From NCBI GenBank assembly GCA_964036315.1, contig OZ038492.1:43260522-43324521 (forward strand): DNA of 64,000 bases, given 5' to 3'. The position numbers and the translations under genes are program-made. How positions within the stretch are numbered: position 1 is the stretch's first letter; the number at the start of each line of letters is the position of its first letter. Under the pieces are notes generated by a model, which was given only the letters and a program-made list of their open reading frames with translations, searched no databases and was not told where the DNA came from. This stretch comes from Acanthosepion esculentum. Lineage: Eukaryota > Mollusca > Cephalopoda > Sepiida > Sepiidae. Positions 46,490 through 57,169 of the stretch are shown here, piece by piece.

Positions 46490-47380
46490 CAAGGTGCGAT
46501 CGGTAAATTGTCGACATTTTATATTTTTAATTTCGCGCATGTGCATTCTTATTTTATTTTGTCGACTGCACAGTATAGTAGGGTCAGTTGGGCACCGTCT
46601 GTGAGAAAAAGTGGACCTTGATGTAATTCACTCCGTCAGAAATTTGGAATCGGCATACTGCACCGACTGGCATTAGCGCGGGAAGCTATATACGAACATT
46701 TCAGAGTGTTTGGGTGTCAATCAGAGGACATTACTGAGGACATGGAAAGAGTGGGATGTGTCTAATGGTCATTACGAAGGTGTTTGGAGTGATCACTAGT
46801 GATGGTGATGGTGACGTTATGGCTCCATCCATATTTCCACAGGACCTCCCAGTCAACACAGAGACCTACATCGTGCCTTGAGGACGTAGTGCTGCCCTGA
46901 TGAGATAGTGGTTATTTAGGTAAAGAGGGTAACTGCTGGAATACCCTATCTCTGGCGAAGGACTTTGCACCAAGCCACACAAAATCAGGAGAACCTAGCC
47001 ATGGCAGTCAAACAATTTCCGCATCACCCTTTACATTTGGCCACCTAATTTCCCAGAATGCAACCAACCTGGATTATTATGTCTGGGTTACAGTTGAGCG
47101 AGAGACCAACAAAACTCCTTCTAGCGCCAAAGTTGAAAGAAGGCAATGGTTATGGCAGCAATCACCAACTTAAACAAGAAAACCGAAAGAATATTTGCAG
47201 GAGATTCCGAAGATGTCTGGAGGACGTGGTTGAAGACAATGCCGATTTTACTGATTAAATTTACTCTGTCGTATTTCAAGTTATGTTTGCGTAATTTTGG
47301 TAAATGTATATGTTAAAATGAGATGATAATGTTATTTTCCTTTTTGCGCAGTTTAGACGACAATTTATCCATCGCACTAT
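46490..47380 (+). mobile_element. mariner element, DD37D-like, copy 2 (both TIRs)
   Basis: The left TIR at 46486-46516 (TATACAAGGTGCGAT then GTAAATTGTCG) and the right TIR, on the minus strand TATACATAGTGCGAT then GATAAATTGTCG (47355-47384), match well. The interior parallels copy 1 at 29.6-30.4 kb: 'FRVFGCQSEDITED', 'VTAGIPYLW', 'NPAWIIMSGLQLSER' (in place of LDYYVW), 'CLEDVVEDNADFTD'. Stops and frameshifts are frequent. The shared 'GTTGGGCACCGTCTGTGAG' near 46580-46600 is found in both copies. Confidence 0.8.
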
Positions 47381-47384
47381 GTAT

Positions 47385-47787
47385 AATACATTACTAAAGC
47401 TACCTGGAAAAAATATCGATTCTTTCTATTGCTCTGGGAATTACCGAACTACTTCTGCAATGCATAATCTTTACAAGAGTCAGATTAAACCAGCAATGGA
47501 GTATTGTGCTCACGTACGGGCTGTCGCTGCTCAATCTGCACTTTCCAACTTTTACAGACCCCAAAATTTACCAAACATATTTTAGGAGGTTACTTATTTT
47601 CTACTCTATTGTTCCTTTCACAAAGACGCAAGGTTTGTAAATTTGTCGAATACTGTCGTTCGGGTAAGATTCATTCTTTACTTCCGCCAGTTCAGTCCTT
47701 TATGGCTAGGACCCATCACGCCACTTCCACGGAATCGAATCAGTCTCCTTTCTTCTGTATTGCAAATGTAAAATGGAAATTCCCACT
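47385..47787 (+). pseudogene. LINE RT C-terminal fragment (family B)
   Basis: The plus strand reads 'NLYKSQIKPAMEYCAHV', 'RAVAAQSALSNFYRPQN' and, after a frameshift, 'FSTLLFLSQRRKVCKFVEYC' with 'SGKIHSLLPPVQSF'. These are the post-RT motifs 'xYKSxIRPxxEYCxxxW...LDxxQ..A' and 'L.HRRxVxSLxLFYxYxxGxCxxxL'. It is related to but distinct from LINE-A, and is truncated at both ends. Confidence 0.7.
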
Positions 47788-48145
47788 CAATCAATTTGAT
47801 ATAACCGTATAGATTCGGCTCGCAGAAATAAATCAGCCGCTAAAATTCAAATTTAGTATCAGTATTTTCTTTTCTGAATGTTTTGATAAAAAAAACAGTC
47901 ATAATGAAAAAAGTGAAACGCGACTTATAAATCAATGTATTGGTTTAAAATTTGAAAAAAATAAAATTAATATTGCAGCCAATCCCTCTTCTGACATTGC
48001 TTCAACAACCCAATGGGGAAATAACTGGATTGTAAGTTTCAAGAGCTCAGAAGTTAAGCTTGAATCGTTTCATCATCACACTCCAGACACTGGGTTTTCC
48101 CCACTCACGATAAAAGATTGCACTCTCAATGAGACTCCATTAAAT
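47788..48145 (+). repeat. ~370-bp direct repeat, copy 2
   Basis: Second copy of the block at 46067-46445, diverged by scattered substitutions and small indels. Confidence 0.85.
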
Positions 48146-50044
48146 TCTAAAACACTATCCTATGATGGCGTTACCTTAAACTCTTCAATCTCGACCTCTT
48201 CACATCAAGGAACATTTTTTTTAATTCCTCATTATCTCCATATTCAATGCCTAGAACATTCTCTTCCATGCATATCACACATCTATTTCAATATTCTACT
48301 TCGATTACAATCCTCTACATTGAGTAGATCTTGAATAATGGACTGTGTTTACGATTATCATGTTTTGCAAATCATATGGTTTTATTTATACGAACATGTG
48401 ATTTCAGAGAAAATGGCCACTCTCAGATTCTGATGCTAATAAAACAATTAATAACCTCGTCAAATGTTTGATTCATTTGTTTTGTATCTGTACACATTCC
48501 AGATTATTCCGGAATAATCGACAAATTAGTATCAAATTAGAAAAATCAAATTATATCATGCTGACGGAGACATTTAAAATATGTTTTTATGTTTACACTA
48601 CACAGACATTGTTCTTTTAAATAACATTTAATCGATGACATAACGTATTTTAAAGCCGCAGTGCAATATTAACATTACTGAATATTTGGGAAAAAATTCT
48701 ATACATTCTCAAAAATGAAGTGAATAGCACAAATTTTCTTGGGTATTTTACAACAATATCGGGTATAGATTTGTCCTGAGTATGACGATAAACTACGTCC
48801 GGCAACAACGCTTCTGATCAGGAGATTGGATGTTTTGAGAAGCGTGGAGTCACCTCTTAATTGATGTTGTTCCCAAGTCCACCCTGACCCGGAGTGGTAG
48901 CATCTGTTAAGGTCCGAGCTATGGGAAAATAGTGAACTCCCAGACAAAAAGCAGCAATATATATAACATTATATTTTTATAATAAAAATTACCAGCAATA
49001 GATTTTTATTAAAATAACTACCAGCAATAAATACATAATTGTAGATATATTGCAAACAATACATTTTTTTTCTAAAAACCATACAATTAAAAACCTTTTT
49101 ACCCTGAAAGTATAAAATTATGCAAAAAATATTTAGATTTTGGCATTAAATATCCCATGGAGGTTGATAGTGCCGCTAAACAAAATCAATCAATCAACTA
49201 TCCAACAAACATATGCATTCACAAACTCTGTGTTTCATCTACCAAGTATTCAGTTGTAAAAGCAGAATAGCATAATATTTATTTTTTCAAAGCTCCCAAG
49301 AGAATTAAATTTCGGTATTAAATGACCCATGGGGAATTGATATGCCGTAAAACAAACAAATCAATGAATCATAGGTCTAGATCTTCGTTATAGCGTATGA
49401 CTCTAAAATAGTTACTAATCAGGCACGTGTCGTTTGCAAATATTATAGGTCGGCAGCTTTGACCTTCATATAATAAATCTACAAAAATAAATTATTTTGC
49501 TTTTCATCCATCATCGGAGTAACCTTTTGTTAGATGAGTTGCATGTTGTGCTACAGAAGGAAAATGTAGATGCTGATCTATTTTATTCAAGGTAGACACT
49601 GTCTATCTTGCCTACCTAGACAGTACTTCCATGCTACTAATACAGAATCGTAGATGATTCAAACATTTCTTCTATATTGTCTATGTAAACATAAAACGGG
49701 ATCCCTGTCCAAGCTTCCTGCCGAGAGGCCAATGATTATCCAACATCGTATTCCGATTTTGGATCTACACCGTAAAATATGAGATGAATATATATCCCTA
49801 CAGAAAAAGAAAATAGTCCATTCAACAAATTTGTCCACGCTTTTCAAAACTGGTAATATAATACCGTTACTATTTACAGCTACTGTCCTTAGTTAAAATC
49901 TTTATTAAATAAATGAAATAGTATTTATCCTATTTGATCCATGGAAATATAAACACATCAAAGACAAAAAAATGCAAGTAATATTTGGCATATTATCTAG
50001 TAAATAATTAAATATAAAAATTAAAACAGATATAAAATAAGGGT
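48146..50044. other. Unassigned sequence with SINE-tail fragments and a dispersed repeat
   Basis: 48846-48940 is the second copy of the ~90-bp repeat at 12.65 kb. Sequence at 49130-49195 and 49290-49375 ('...ATGGAGGTTGATAGTGCCG', '...GGGGAATTGATATGCCG') resembles SINE tails. No gene is recognised. Confidence 0.5.
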
Positions 50045-50480
50045 CTGAAGTGATATTGATCCTGCCCTGGTATCTAGTCTCCTTTTCCCACAGCCATGAC
50101 ATGGATTTCTTCTGTCTTTTCTAGAAATATTTTCATGGTACTTCTAATGAGCTCTCTTTGGTATGTTGTACGATATGAATTGAAGCGTACCACTAGATTG
50201 GCAAATAAGCCTCATCTTTTTACTCCTCTATTACCAGCTAGATGCAACCGTAAGTTCTAATCTAATAATTTATTTTCTCGTATTTCTCAACTACGGAACA
50301 CTCGTCCCGATGCTTACTTCCTTACCAGATACAATTTAAAGAAAATGTCAGTCTTCTGAAGACCTATAAACCGTTCTTTTATTTTCCTTTCCCCTCATTA
50401 AAATCTTTTTATTCTCTTTCATTCCACTACACCATTGTAGTGGCATTATCACCTTATCTTTTGGTGAAATGATTAAAAAC
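50045..50480 (+). pseudogene. LINE-A 3' end
   Basis: The plus strand runs 'DIDPALVSSLL' (family 'VIGPDLASSLQ'), 'FLEIFSW' (FYKYFHG), a 'TRLANKPHLF' stretch, 'NCKF..NNLFSRISQLRNTR' (RTARLWNSLP) and ends in the 3'-terminal block at about 50430-50465. Frames are broken throughout. Confidence 0.75.
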
Positions 50481-51014
50481 AAAATATTTTAAGCTGAATG
50501 CCACACTTATCGTATAACTCTCGTTTCATACGAATAACTCGACTAACCAAATAAGATAGTGTACATATTTATGATAGATATTATAAGATGCACTTCACGA
50601 AAATTAAAAAATTCTAATATCACTTGGTTATTGCGAAAACATTGATTTGCATTTATCAATATACAATTTTATTCGTGCCTCAATGATTATTACACTGGCT
50701 AGTATTAGACGTGTATTTCCCGTGACCAATTTTACTCTCTGTATCAGAAATCTCACTATGTTTAGCCCAGTGTGGCTAGACATTGGAAATCACATTGTGA
50801 TTTCTAGTGAAAAATGTATGTGTTCAACATAGATGCATTTCGCTTTGTAACATTTCACAAGCACTCAGTTTGTGACATACTCGGGAAATCAGGCTTTTTT
50901 AGCTTATTAAGTGCTCACTGTAAATAGTCTTGTGACATGTTAGGATTTCTAGAACCTTCCTCTAGAGTGATTGCTATCGTATTATTCTTTAAAGATACTG
51001 CTAAGAGTCTTATC
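50481..51014. other. Unassigned AT-rich sequence
   Basis: No gene recognised. Confidence 0.45.
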
Positions 51015-51330
51015 GGTTTGGGTGGTGTAATTACTATTGGTTCGGATTTGGGAAATCGGAGAGCCGAGTTCGAATTCTAGTCGAGTTTGTTACATTTACT
51101 TACGTGCAAATACTCTTGAAAAACTGTATGAATCTATCTATTCTCCTCCAGAAGTTTAATAGTAGAACGTGTGTCTGGTTAAATAATATTTATCGTCAAA
51201 TATTATTAATGCAATATTCGCCGGCAAAATTACTCTTGTAATAAAAATATTTTGACTTTATATAACCCATAAAAGGTTGATAATCCGTAAAATAACTTAT
51301 TCAATCAGTTTTATCGGATTACGAAAACAT
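51015..51330 (+). mobile_element. tRNA-derived SINE (family 1)
   Basis: Head: GGGTGGTGTAATTACTATTG (A-box region) and GAGTTCGAATTCTAGTC (B box). The tail at 51265-51310 contains 'CCCATAAAAGGTTGATAATC' and 'CGTAAAA'. The same order on the opposite strand occurs at 9.16-9.43 and 62.35-62.61 kb. Confidence 0.8.
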
Positions 51331-51976
51331 TCTTTATTACAGAAATATTTAACAGGAAAGACCGCTGTATGTATGTAAAATCATTAATACTCACGTGACA
51401 AATTTCATATCCAAGTCTCTTTGATTTGTATTATGTCAATAGTCATTGTAATATAATCGCGTCAAACATGAAAAATAAATTTCATACTTGGCATGTTTCA
51501 GAAAATACCTGCTTATCGTACAACAGATGGAATGCGAGAAACGGAAGGAAAAAAGGAGATTGTGCGTGCGTGCGTGCTTTTGTGCGCGCGCGAGTTGGTT
51601 TGATTATATGAATGTCTTACCGATATGTCTATGTGTAATGTTTGAGGTGAAAAAGATATGCGAAAATTATGATACAGGCATAGAATACTGCCGTCACATA
51701 TGTGCAAGTAATATTGCACGGTGTATACAAAAATGTAAGATTATCGGCAGTTCTATATTAATCTCTGCAGTCTCCCATACTTTACATTAATACAATTCTG
51801 TGATTTCATTTTCTTTACAAGACATTTCATTGGCAAATATTTTTACTGACTTTGTCTCCAGCAATCCCAAGACAACGTGAAGTTTTGCTGAGAAGTGAAC
51901 AAAATCTGAAAAACATTGTTAAGCATTATACATTCATACACATACGTATATAAGCAATCGACACAGCAAAGCTCAA

Positions 51977-51983
<7 letters not shown>
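51331..51983. other. Unassigned sequence
   Basis: A GCGTGCGTGC/GCGCGCG alternating run at 51564-51592. No gene recognised. Confidence 0.5.

Positions 51984-52038
<55 letters not shown>
51984..52038. repeat. (TA)n microsatellite
   Basis: About 55 bp of TA. Confidence 0.97.
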
Positions 52039-52039
<1 letters not shown>

Positions 52040-52180
52040 GGAAATAGAGGAAGAGAGGGGGTGTTTGGGGGTGTTTGTAGGATATATAATAGTATCCGAA
52101 ATAAAAGTGATGATGAGATAAAGTTAAAACGACGCGTTTCCCATGTGTTTGCGTGTATGTGCGTATCTGTGTATATGTAC

Positions 52181-52182
<2 letters not shown>

Positions 52183-52224
<42 letters not shown>
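52183..52224. repeat. (TA)n microsatellite
   Basis: TA tract directly before the foldback repeat. Confidence 0.95.
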
Positions 52225-52228
<4 letters not shown>

Positions 52229-52360
52229 ACATTTTATGATATGTTTAAAGTTCTTTTTATAGATACAAGTATTTAAGCAAATGCTGTGTTTATGAACAGA
52301 GGATTTGCTTAAATACTTGTATCTATAAAAAGAACGTTAAACATATCATAAAATATCTTT
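52225..52360. repeat. Foldback repeat, ~58-bp arms (SINE-tail-related)
   Basis: Left arm starts AAAGACATTTTATGATATG and right arm ends CATATCATAAAATATCTTT. Both contain ATAGATACAAGTATTTAAGC or its complement. The following TTGTCGGACTTTGTCCA also follows the foldback at 63.15-63.33 kb. Confidence 0.92.
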
Positions 52361-52388
52361 AAATAAATTGTCGGACTTTGTCCAATTC

Positions 52389-52398
52389 AATATATATG

Positions 52399-52444
<46 letters not shown>

Positions 52445-52495
52445 AAAGGCAGGATGTATGTGTGTGTGTGTGTGTGTATGTGTGTGTGTGTGTAT
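52389..52495. repeat. (TA)n and (TG)n microsatellites
   Basis: TA to about 52444 and TG from 52457 to 52493. The TG part belongs to the Helitron 5' region. Confidence 0.9.
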
Positions 52496-53222
52496 GCACG
52501 GCCGCAATTTTCGACGGATTTGCACCAAAATTTAAATGCACATGCTCCAAGTTAGCGGGAAGGCCAAGACCGACTTTGTATTTCCAAACTTCCATCGATA
52601 GTGGAAATAATCGATTTTTTCATGCTTCTACGGCAGTTTTCATGTAGTTTGTGGCCATTTTCTACTGGGCAGAGTAAGAGCCTATAGCTGTCTGCCACGA
52701 ATAGGCAGGAAGATTCTATTGGCCAGCGTAAGAGCCAACAGATGACTGACACGAATGTTAACTAGAATGCTAGCATGAAAAAATATCGATAGCTGCATTC
52801 CTCACAAGTGGGAAAAATTTAAATCTGCAAGGCACTTTACTCCAATTGGCCCATTCGCTTGCTTAAACTCAACGTTGATTCTGATTCTGCAGAACTGGGT
52901 TGGGTATCAAAAAGTATTTGTTGTTAACATTCTTTTTTCATTCGGTTTTTCCTGTTACGAGTCGTTTTTTAAAGCTAATCGTTTTGTGTTCATTTTGTTT
53001 AGTTCTTTTTTCGTAACAGATTTAATGTTTAGTATAGAGCTTAGAAAAAGTTCGCAGTGTCAGATAGGCAAGAAGTAAGGCAGGTAGCAACATCAGCATG
53101 GCAAAGGGCACCCCTTAAAAGCCAGGAAGGGCAAAAATATTTTAAGTCAAGTGATAGAGATTGCTGTATGAGACGTACGATTTTTTAATCAAGCACGGGC
53201 AACGCCGGGTCATGCTGCTAAT
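52430..53222 (+). mobile_element. Non-autonomous Helitron
   Basis: The 5' part is TATATAAAAGGCAGGATG, a TG tract and TTTTCGACGGATTTGCACC, typical of short Helitron derivatives. The 3' end is GCACGGGCAACGCCGGG then TCATGCTGCTAA, followed by T. CTAA fits the CTRR end, and CACGG/CCGGG form the subterminal hairpin with one mismatch. Insertion between A and T is a Helitron rule, and here TA follows. There is no Rep or helicase frame, so it depends on other copies. The exact 5' end is lost in a TA tract. Confidence 0.75.
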
Positions 53223-53242
53223 ATATATATATATGAGAAATG

Positions 53243-53245
<3 letters not shown>

Positions 53246-53301
<56 letters not shown>
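53246..53301. repeat. (TA)n microsatellite
   Basis: TA tract of about 56 bp. Confidence 0.97.
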
Positions 53302-53498
53302 GTACAAGTATACATATAAAAATGGTATATAATGTGTATATGCGTGTGTTTGTTGGGGTTAATTTTATATATGCATAGATATATATTAATGTTCATGTAT
53401 ATATGTAAATGCATGTACAATTATAGAAATATGAAAATAAAAAGTCTAATACATGTTCATGCATGAGTAGGTGTGTATGGATGTATATATATATGCAA

Positions 53499-53500
<2 letters not shown>

Positions 53501-53555
<55 letters not shown>
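53501..53555. repeat. (TA)n microsatellite
   Basis: TA tract of about 55 bp. Confidence 0.97.
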
Positions 53556-53557
<2 letters not shown>

Positions 53558-53722
53558 GAAATATAATTTTAAGGTATTCCATATTTATGTGATAAAATGC
53601 TCAGTATCAGAGATAGAGCGTATGTAAACATAAATATAAAATTGAACATTGAAGTCAACACTCAGAGGCGACAGTCTGTTACAAGCTTGTCGGTTCTGAG
53701 TACTGACTTCAATATTCCCTTT
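53556..53722. repeat. Dispersed foldback-family repeat (copy 3, reversed part)
   Basis: It shares ATCAGAGATAGAGCGTATG (complement of the 34.7 and 36.9 kb block) and AGAGGCGACAGTCTGTT with the copies at 34.5 and 36.7 kb. Confidence 0.8.
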
Positions 53723-53723
53723 C

Positions 53724-53773
<50 letters not shown>
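53724..53773. repeat. (GATA)n microsatellite
   Basis: GATA repeats of about 50 bp. Confidence 0.97.
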
Positions 53774-53849
53774 TGTATGTAATAAAAAACAATTTCTAGT
53801 TTCGTTGGACTGATGAAAATACAACACCAAATGCTTCTGACATAGATAA

Positions 53850-54500
53850 AATAAATAAAATACACGGTTCATGCAGAGGTGGCAGTGAAACTTTGGCGGA
53901 GGAGCAGCACAGATCGGCAGCTTTCCCGGCCCAGGCGTTGCAGAATTATCAAACGAAGGTCATGGACCCTACATAAATGTTGTCACGCGTAGTTAAGTTA
54001 AAGCCGGAGTCGTAATTGATAGCCAAAAAAGACCAAAAAGAGCTACTGGGACAGGTAATACCACGGGCGGCCGCAAGGCGCTGAATGTTGCTGTCGAGGC
54101 GTATGCGGCAAGCCAGGGGAGTTTGAGATAAGCGCACAGTGGCCATGTTTGTAGGAGCCCTTAAAAGTCTGTTTGCCCTTGTCTGTGGGCCCTCGAAGTT
54201 TCTGGCAGCAGAAGTCCCTGCAGAATTGTGGGCATTGCGGGTTGCCCGCTGCAGTTCTGTTTCGGACTTCTCGACCTAGCTGTTGCAGCAGCGTCCCTGG
54301 ATTGACGTGCGCGCCTGTGGTCAAATGTTTCAGCTGCCCTCGACCTGGCAGTGGTGGCAGCATTCGTAGCAGTTCGAACAGATCTAGGGAGCGGAGTCTC
54401 AGCAGTCCTTGCGGTCGCTGTTACAGCAGTATTTCTTACGTTACGAAGAAGCCTTTGATGATGAGTCTCGGAAGCCTGCTGTAAAAGTCTAACTTAGTAT
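53850..54500 (-). pseudogene. Helitron Rep/helicase protein, N-terminal fragment
   Basis: The minus strand from about 54490 encodes Arg/Ala-rich ~23-residue repeats of the pattern AAETxxxRxxRxxRxAxxTAR ('RTAETPLPRSVRTATNAATT', 'RAAETFDHRRARQSRDAAAT'). After a frame change 'QTPLACRIRLDSNIQRLAAA' continues the pattern. Then a Cys-rich block reads 'FCNAWAGKAADLCCSSAKVS' and 'LPPLHEP' (53930-53860). 'CNALxxxGExxGLCCxxGKVxLPPL' is the well-known N-terminal motif of Helitron proteins. Frameshifts disrupt the frame, and the Rep and helicase domains are not present downstream, where a GATA repeat follows. GC content is visibly higher than the surroundings. Confidence 0.75.
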
Positions 54501-54505
54501 CGCAA

Positions 54506-54568
54506 AGCGTGAGCCAGAATCGGGAAGGCAGATATTTAATATCTGCCTTCCCGATTCTGGCTCACGCT
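54506..54568. repeat. Perfect 63-bp palindrome
   Basis: Arms of 31 bp (54506-54536 and 54538-54568) around a single T, with no mismatch by manual check. The arm starts AGCGTGAGCCAGAATCGGGA. It can extrude as a cruciform or fold as a hairpin. Confidence 0.96.
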
Positions 54569-54763
54569 GAATAAATTGTTTATTGTAGTTGGAAAAATAT
54601 AAACAGACAAACGGAAAACAAAAACCTAAGAAACAACTTGCGGTAGGAGAAATGATCTGTTGAAGGAGCCCATCGTATCAACCGGATGGCGGCGTAACAG
54701 GAGCAAAGGTAGACCTACGTTCCACAGCTGTGCACAACAGGTTCAAATGCGAACTATTACTGG

Positions 54764-54920
54764 CCAATCGGTTATGCCAATCAGCGAGCGTCCTAGGGTC
54801 TCGAACACCAATCAGCCACCGCGTACTGCACTCAGCCAATGAGATACCGCTATGTCAAGCATGGTCACGCGTGTGTCATGTCTGTAGTGTAGACGTCTCA
54901 GTTGAACATACGTTTGATTG
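54764..54920. promoter_or_regulatory. CCAAT-box cluster (candidate Helitron promoter)
   Basis: Four CCAAT pentamers at 54764, 54777, 54808 and 54836 within 77 bp, three within the longer form (A/G)CCAATC. CCAAT works in either orientation. The block lies about 270-350 bp upstream of the minus-strand Helitron protein start, so it may be its promoter. A plus-strand use cannot be excluded. Confidence 0.5.
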
Positions 54921-54999
54921 GTGTATTCGCAAATTCCGATGAAGACATGATTGTATCGACTTCCCTCATGTATTAGTTGGTCACAAAGGAGCTCACAGG

Positions 55000-55610
55000 G
55001 CAAAAGTTTTTAATTGTCACGACTAAACCCGATAAAGTTAATCAAAATCCCAAGCAAGTTACGAAAAACATCACCAAATTCAGGTAAACTTGATATTGAA
55101 AACAAAAGTCAGCACCTCATAACTGTTGATAGAAACAATGCTCAACATAATTTTGGTGTAAATTCTTCGCCATTTACGAAAAATAAAGCCAAAAATCAGC
55201 TTGACTGGCTTTGAATTGGAAGTCAAATGTGTCATGATGTTATCGATTTTTTCCGATAATTGATACCGATATTGAAGAAAAAAGTCAGAAACTGACAATT
55301 GTTGAGAAAACCAATGCTCAACATGATTTTCGTGAAAATTCCTTGCAGTTTGCGAAAAACAGAGCCAAAAATCAGATACATTGGATTTGAATCGTGGTCC
55401 CAAAGTGATCAATTTTATCGATTTTTTCCGATAACTGTTATCAATTTTAAAAACAAAGAACAGCACCTCAAAACTATAAGTAAGGACAATGCTCACCGTG
55501 AATATGGTGGATATCACTTGTAATTTGTAAAAACTATCACTGAAAAACTGATGATTTTTTTCGAATCAATATTCGACCCTCTATCGGTTTTATCGATTTT
55601 ATCCAAAGTA
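55000..55610 (+). repeat. ~176-bp degenerate tandem array, about 3.5 units
   Basis: Successive units begin near 55089, 55266 and 55441 with a partial unit before. Each has CAATGCTCA(A/C)C, GCGAAAAACA-type or AAAAATCAG blocks and TTATCGATTTTTTCCGATAA or a decayed form. The last unit ends with 'TTTCATGCCAATCAGACGAA' and a GACAGACACAGACAC stretch. Confidence 0.8.
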
Positions 55611-55721
55611 CGATCTGTGTATGAATTTTCATGCCAATCAGACGAACGGTTTCCTCAGGATGAGGTAACAAGGTGACAGACACAGACACACTAACAGAAT
55701 GCCATTTATAGATACAGTGAC

Positions 55722-55724
<3 letters not shown>

Positions 55725-55815
<91 letters not shown>
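55725..55815. repeat. (TA)n(TG)n microsatellite
   Basis: TA tract to about 55797 and a TG tract to 55815. Confidence 0.97.
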
Positions 55816-55904
55816 TTCGGTATGTAGTGAAATAAAAAATATGAGTATATTTTTGTATACCTCACTGCACAAGATGTTTAATGGAAATGCTAATATCTAA
55901 GAAG

Positions 55905-56065
55905 TACATGGATCTAAATATCTGAGAGTTGTTTTAACAGATGATAGAAACCGACATCCGAAGGCGCATTTGAATAGCATTTGAAAAATTTAAGCAAGTT
56001 ACTAAAAAGCAGGAAAATTTAGTTAGAAAACAAAACAAAAAATGTAAAATCATTTCCTCTATATG
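55905..56065 (+). pseudogene. LINE-C fragment, 5' side of a nested insertion
   Basis: In shifting frames: 'VHGSKYLRVVLTDD', then 'TDIRRRI*IAFEKF' matching 'CDTEIRRRIxIAKxAF'. It stops at about 56065 next to a LINE-A 3' end in reverse, and LINE-C resumes at 57180, beyond that LINE-A. Confidence 0.65.
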
Positions 56066-56084
56066 AACACGAACATTTATTTAA

Positions 56085-57160
56085 TCATGTTACCCCAGTC
56101 AAGGCGAGAATGCGCCTAACACGCAGGGGTGTCACAGGGAGGGAAAGAGAAGATTATGAATAGGGAGAATTGCAGAAGGGACGAAAGATGAATGGGATTC
56201 TGTAAGACAGAAAATGGCGATTGATATTGCATTTAAACATTTTTCAGAGAATCAAGTAGGAAGGGAGCCCAACAGGTATGAAGTGCGTAAGAATAAACTT
56301 GTAGAGCAAACACGGCAGTTGCATTTATCTATTTCAAGAGTAAAAGTGTGGGATCTAGAAGCTAATCTAGTATCACACTTAAATTCATGTGTTCGAGGCG
56401 CCAGTGAAAAAAGCCCGTCAGAAAATATTTGTAGAAAAGACAGAGGGTAGCCACGTCACCTCTCTGAGAAGGTGACTGAAGTCAGGATCGACTACATTAC
56501 AGATCCTTCTTTGGATTTTGTCAAAAATATCGAGATATACAGCAGGAGCACCAAAGCAAATATGATAACAGTATTCAATATACGGACGAATTGTAGATTT
56601 GCAAGTGCAAGGTGAATTCTGACGAATAAAGTTTCCTGGCACGAAACAATGACGCAACTTTCCTTGCAGTAGATGCAGTTGTTGATGCACTGAAGTTGCT
56701 ACACTTCATATCAGTGTAAAACGTTCGGTGCTCTCCTGGAGATTCGCGTCAGCCATGATGATGGCAGGCAGAAACGTTTCTCTATGGTGATTAAATGAAA
56801 GCAGTTTTGTTTTGGAGGAGTTAAAATTTACAAGCCGTTTCTTCGCCCAGTCAACCACTGATTCGAGGTCCTTTTTAAGAGCCGCCGCCAAGTTTACTTT
56901 CTCAGATCTGTCGAGCTTGTTATTGAAACATGAGTAAATGGTAATGTCATCTGCATAAATACATAGCTTGGGAACTGATAACACCGGAGAGATCATTGAT
57001 GTAGATGAGAAATAGAGTAGGACTCAGCATAGAGCCTTGGGGGACACCCGTGTTCGTGTGAACGGATCCGGAAGCGAGGTCTGGGATTTGCGTAGAGTGC
57101 CGGCATGCCAAAACCCTGTCGCAAGCCTTCGAGGTATCACAGCTCGAGCTTCGCCGTTAT
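56085..57160 (-). pseudogene. LINE-A, longest copy in the window
   Basis: The minus strand from about 57160 has 'GVPQGSMLSPTLFLIYIND' (RT palm), then 'VPKLCIYADDITIYSCF' with an intact YADD catalytic motif, 'DLESVVDWAKKRLVNFNSSK' and 'TKLLSFNHHRETFLPAII'. Next frame: 'STIRPYIEYCYHICFGAPAV', 'YLDIFDKIQRRICNVVDPD', later degraded, and the 3'-terminal block at 56090-56130. The endonuclease and the N-terminal part are absent (5' truncation). At least two frameshifts separate the pieces. It is nested in LINE-C (55905-56065 and 57180-57530). Confidence 0.88.
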
Positions 57161-57169
57161 TATCCAGAA

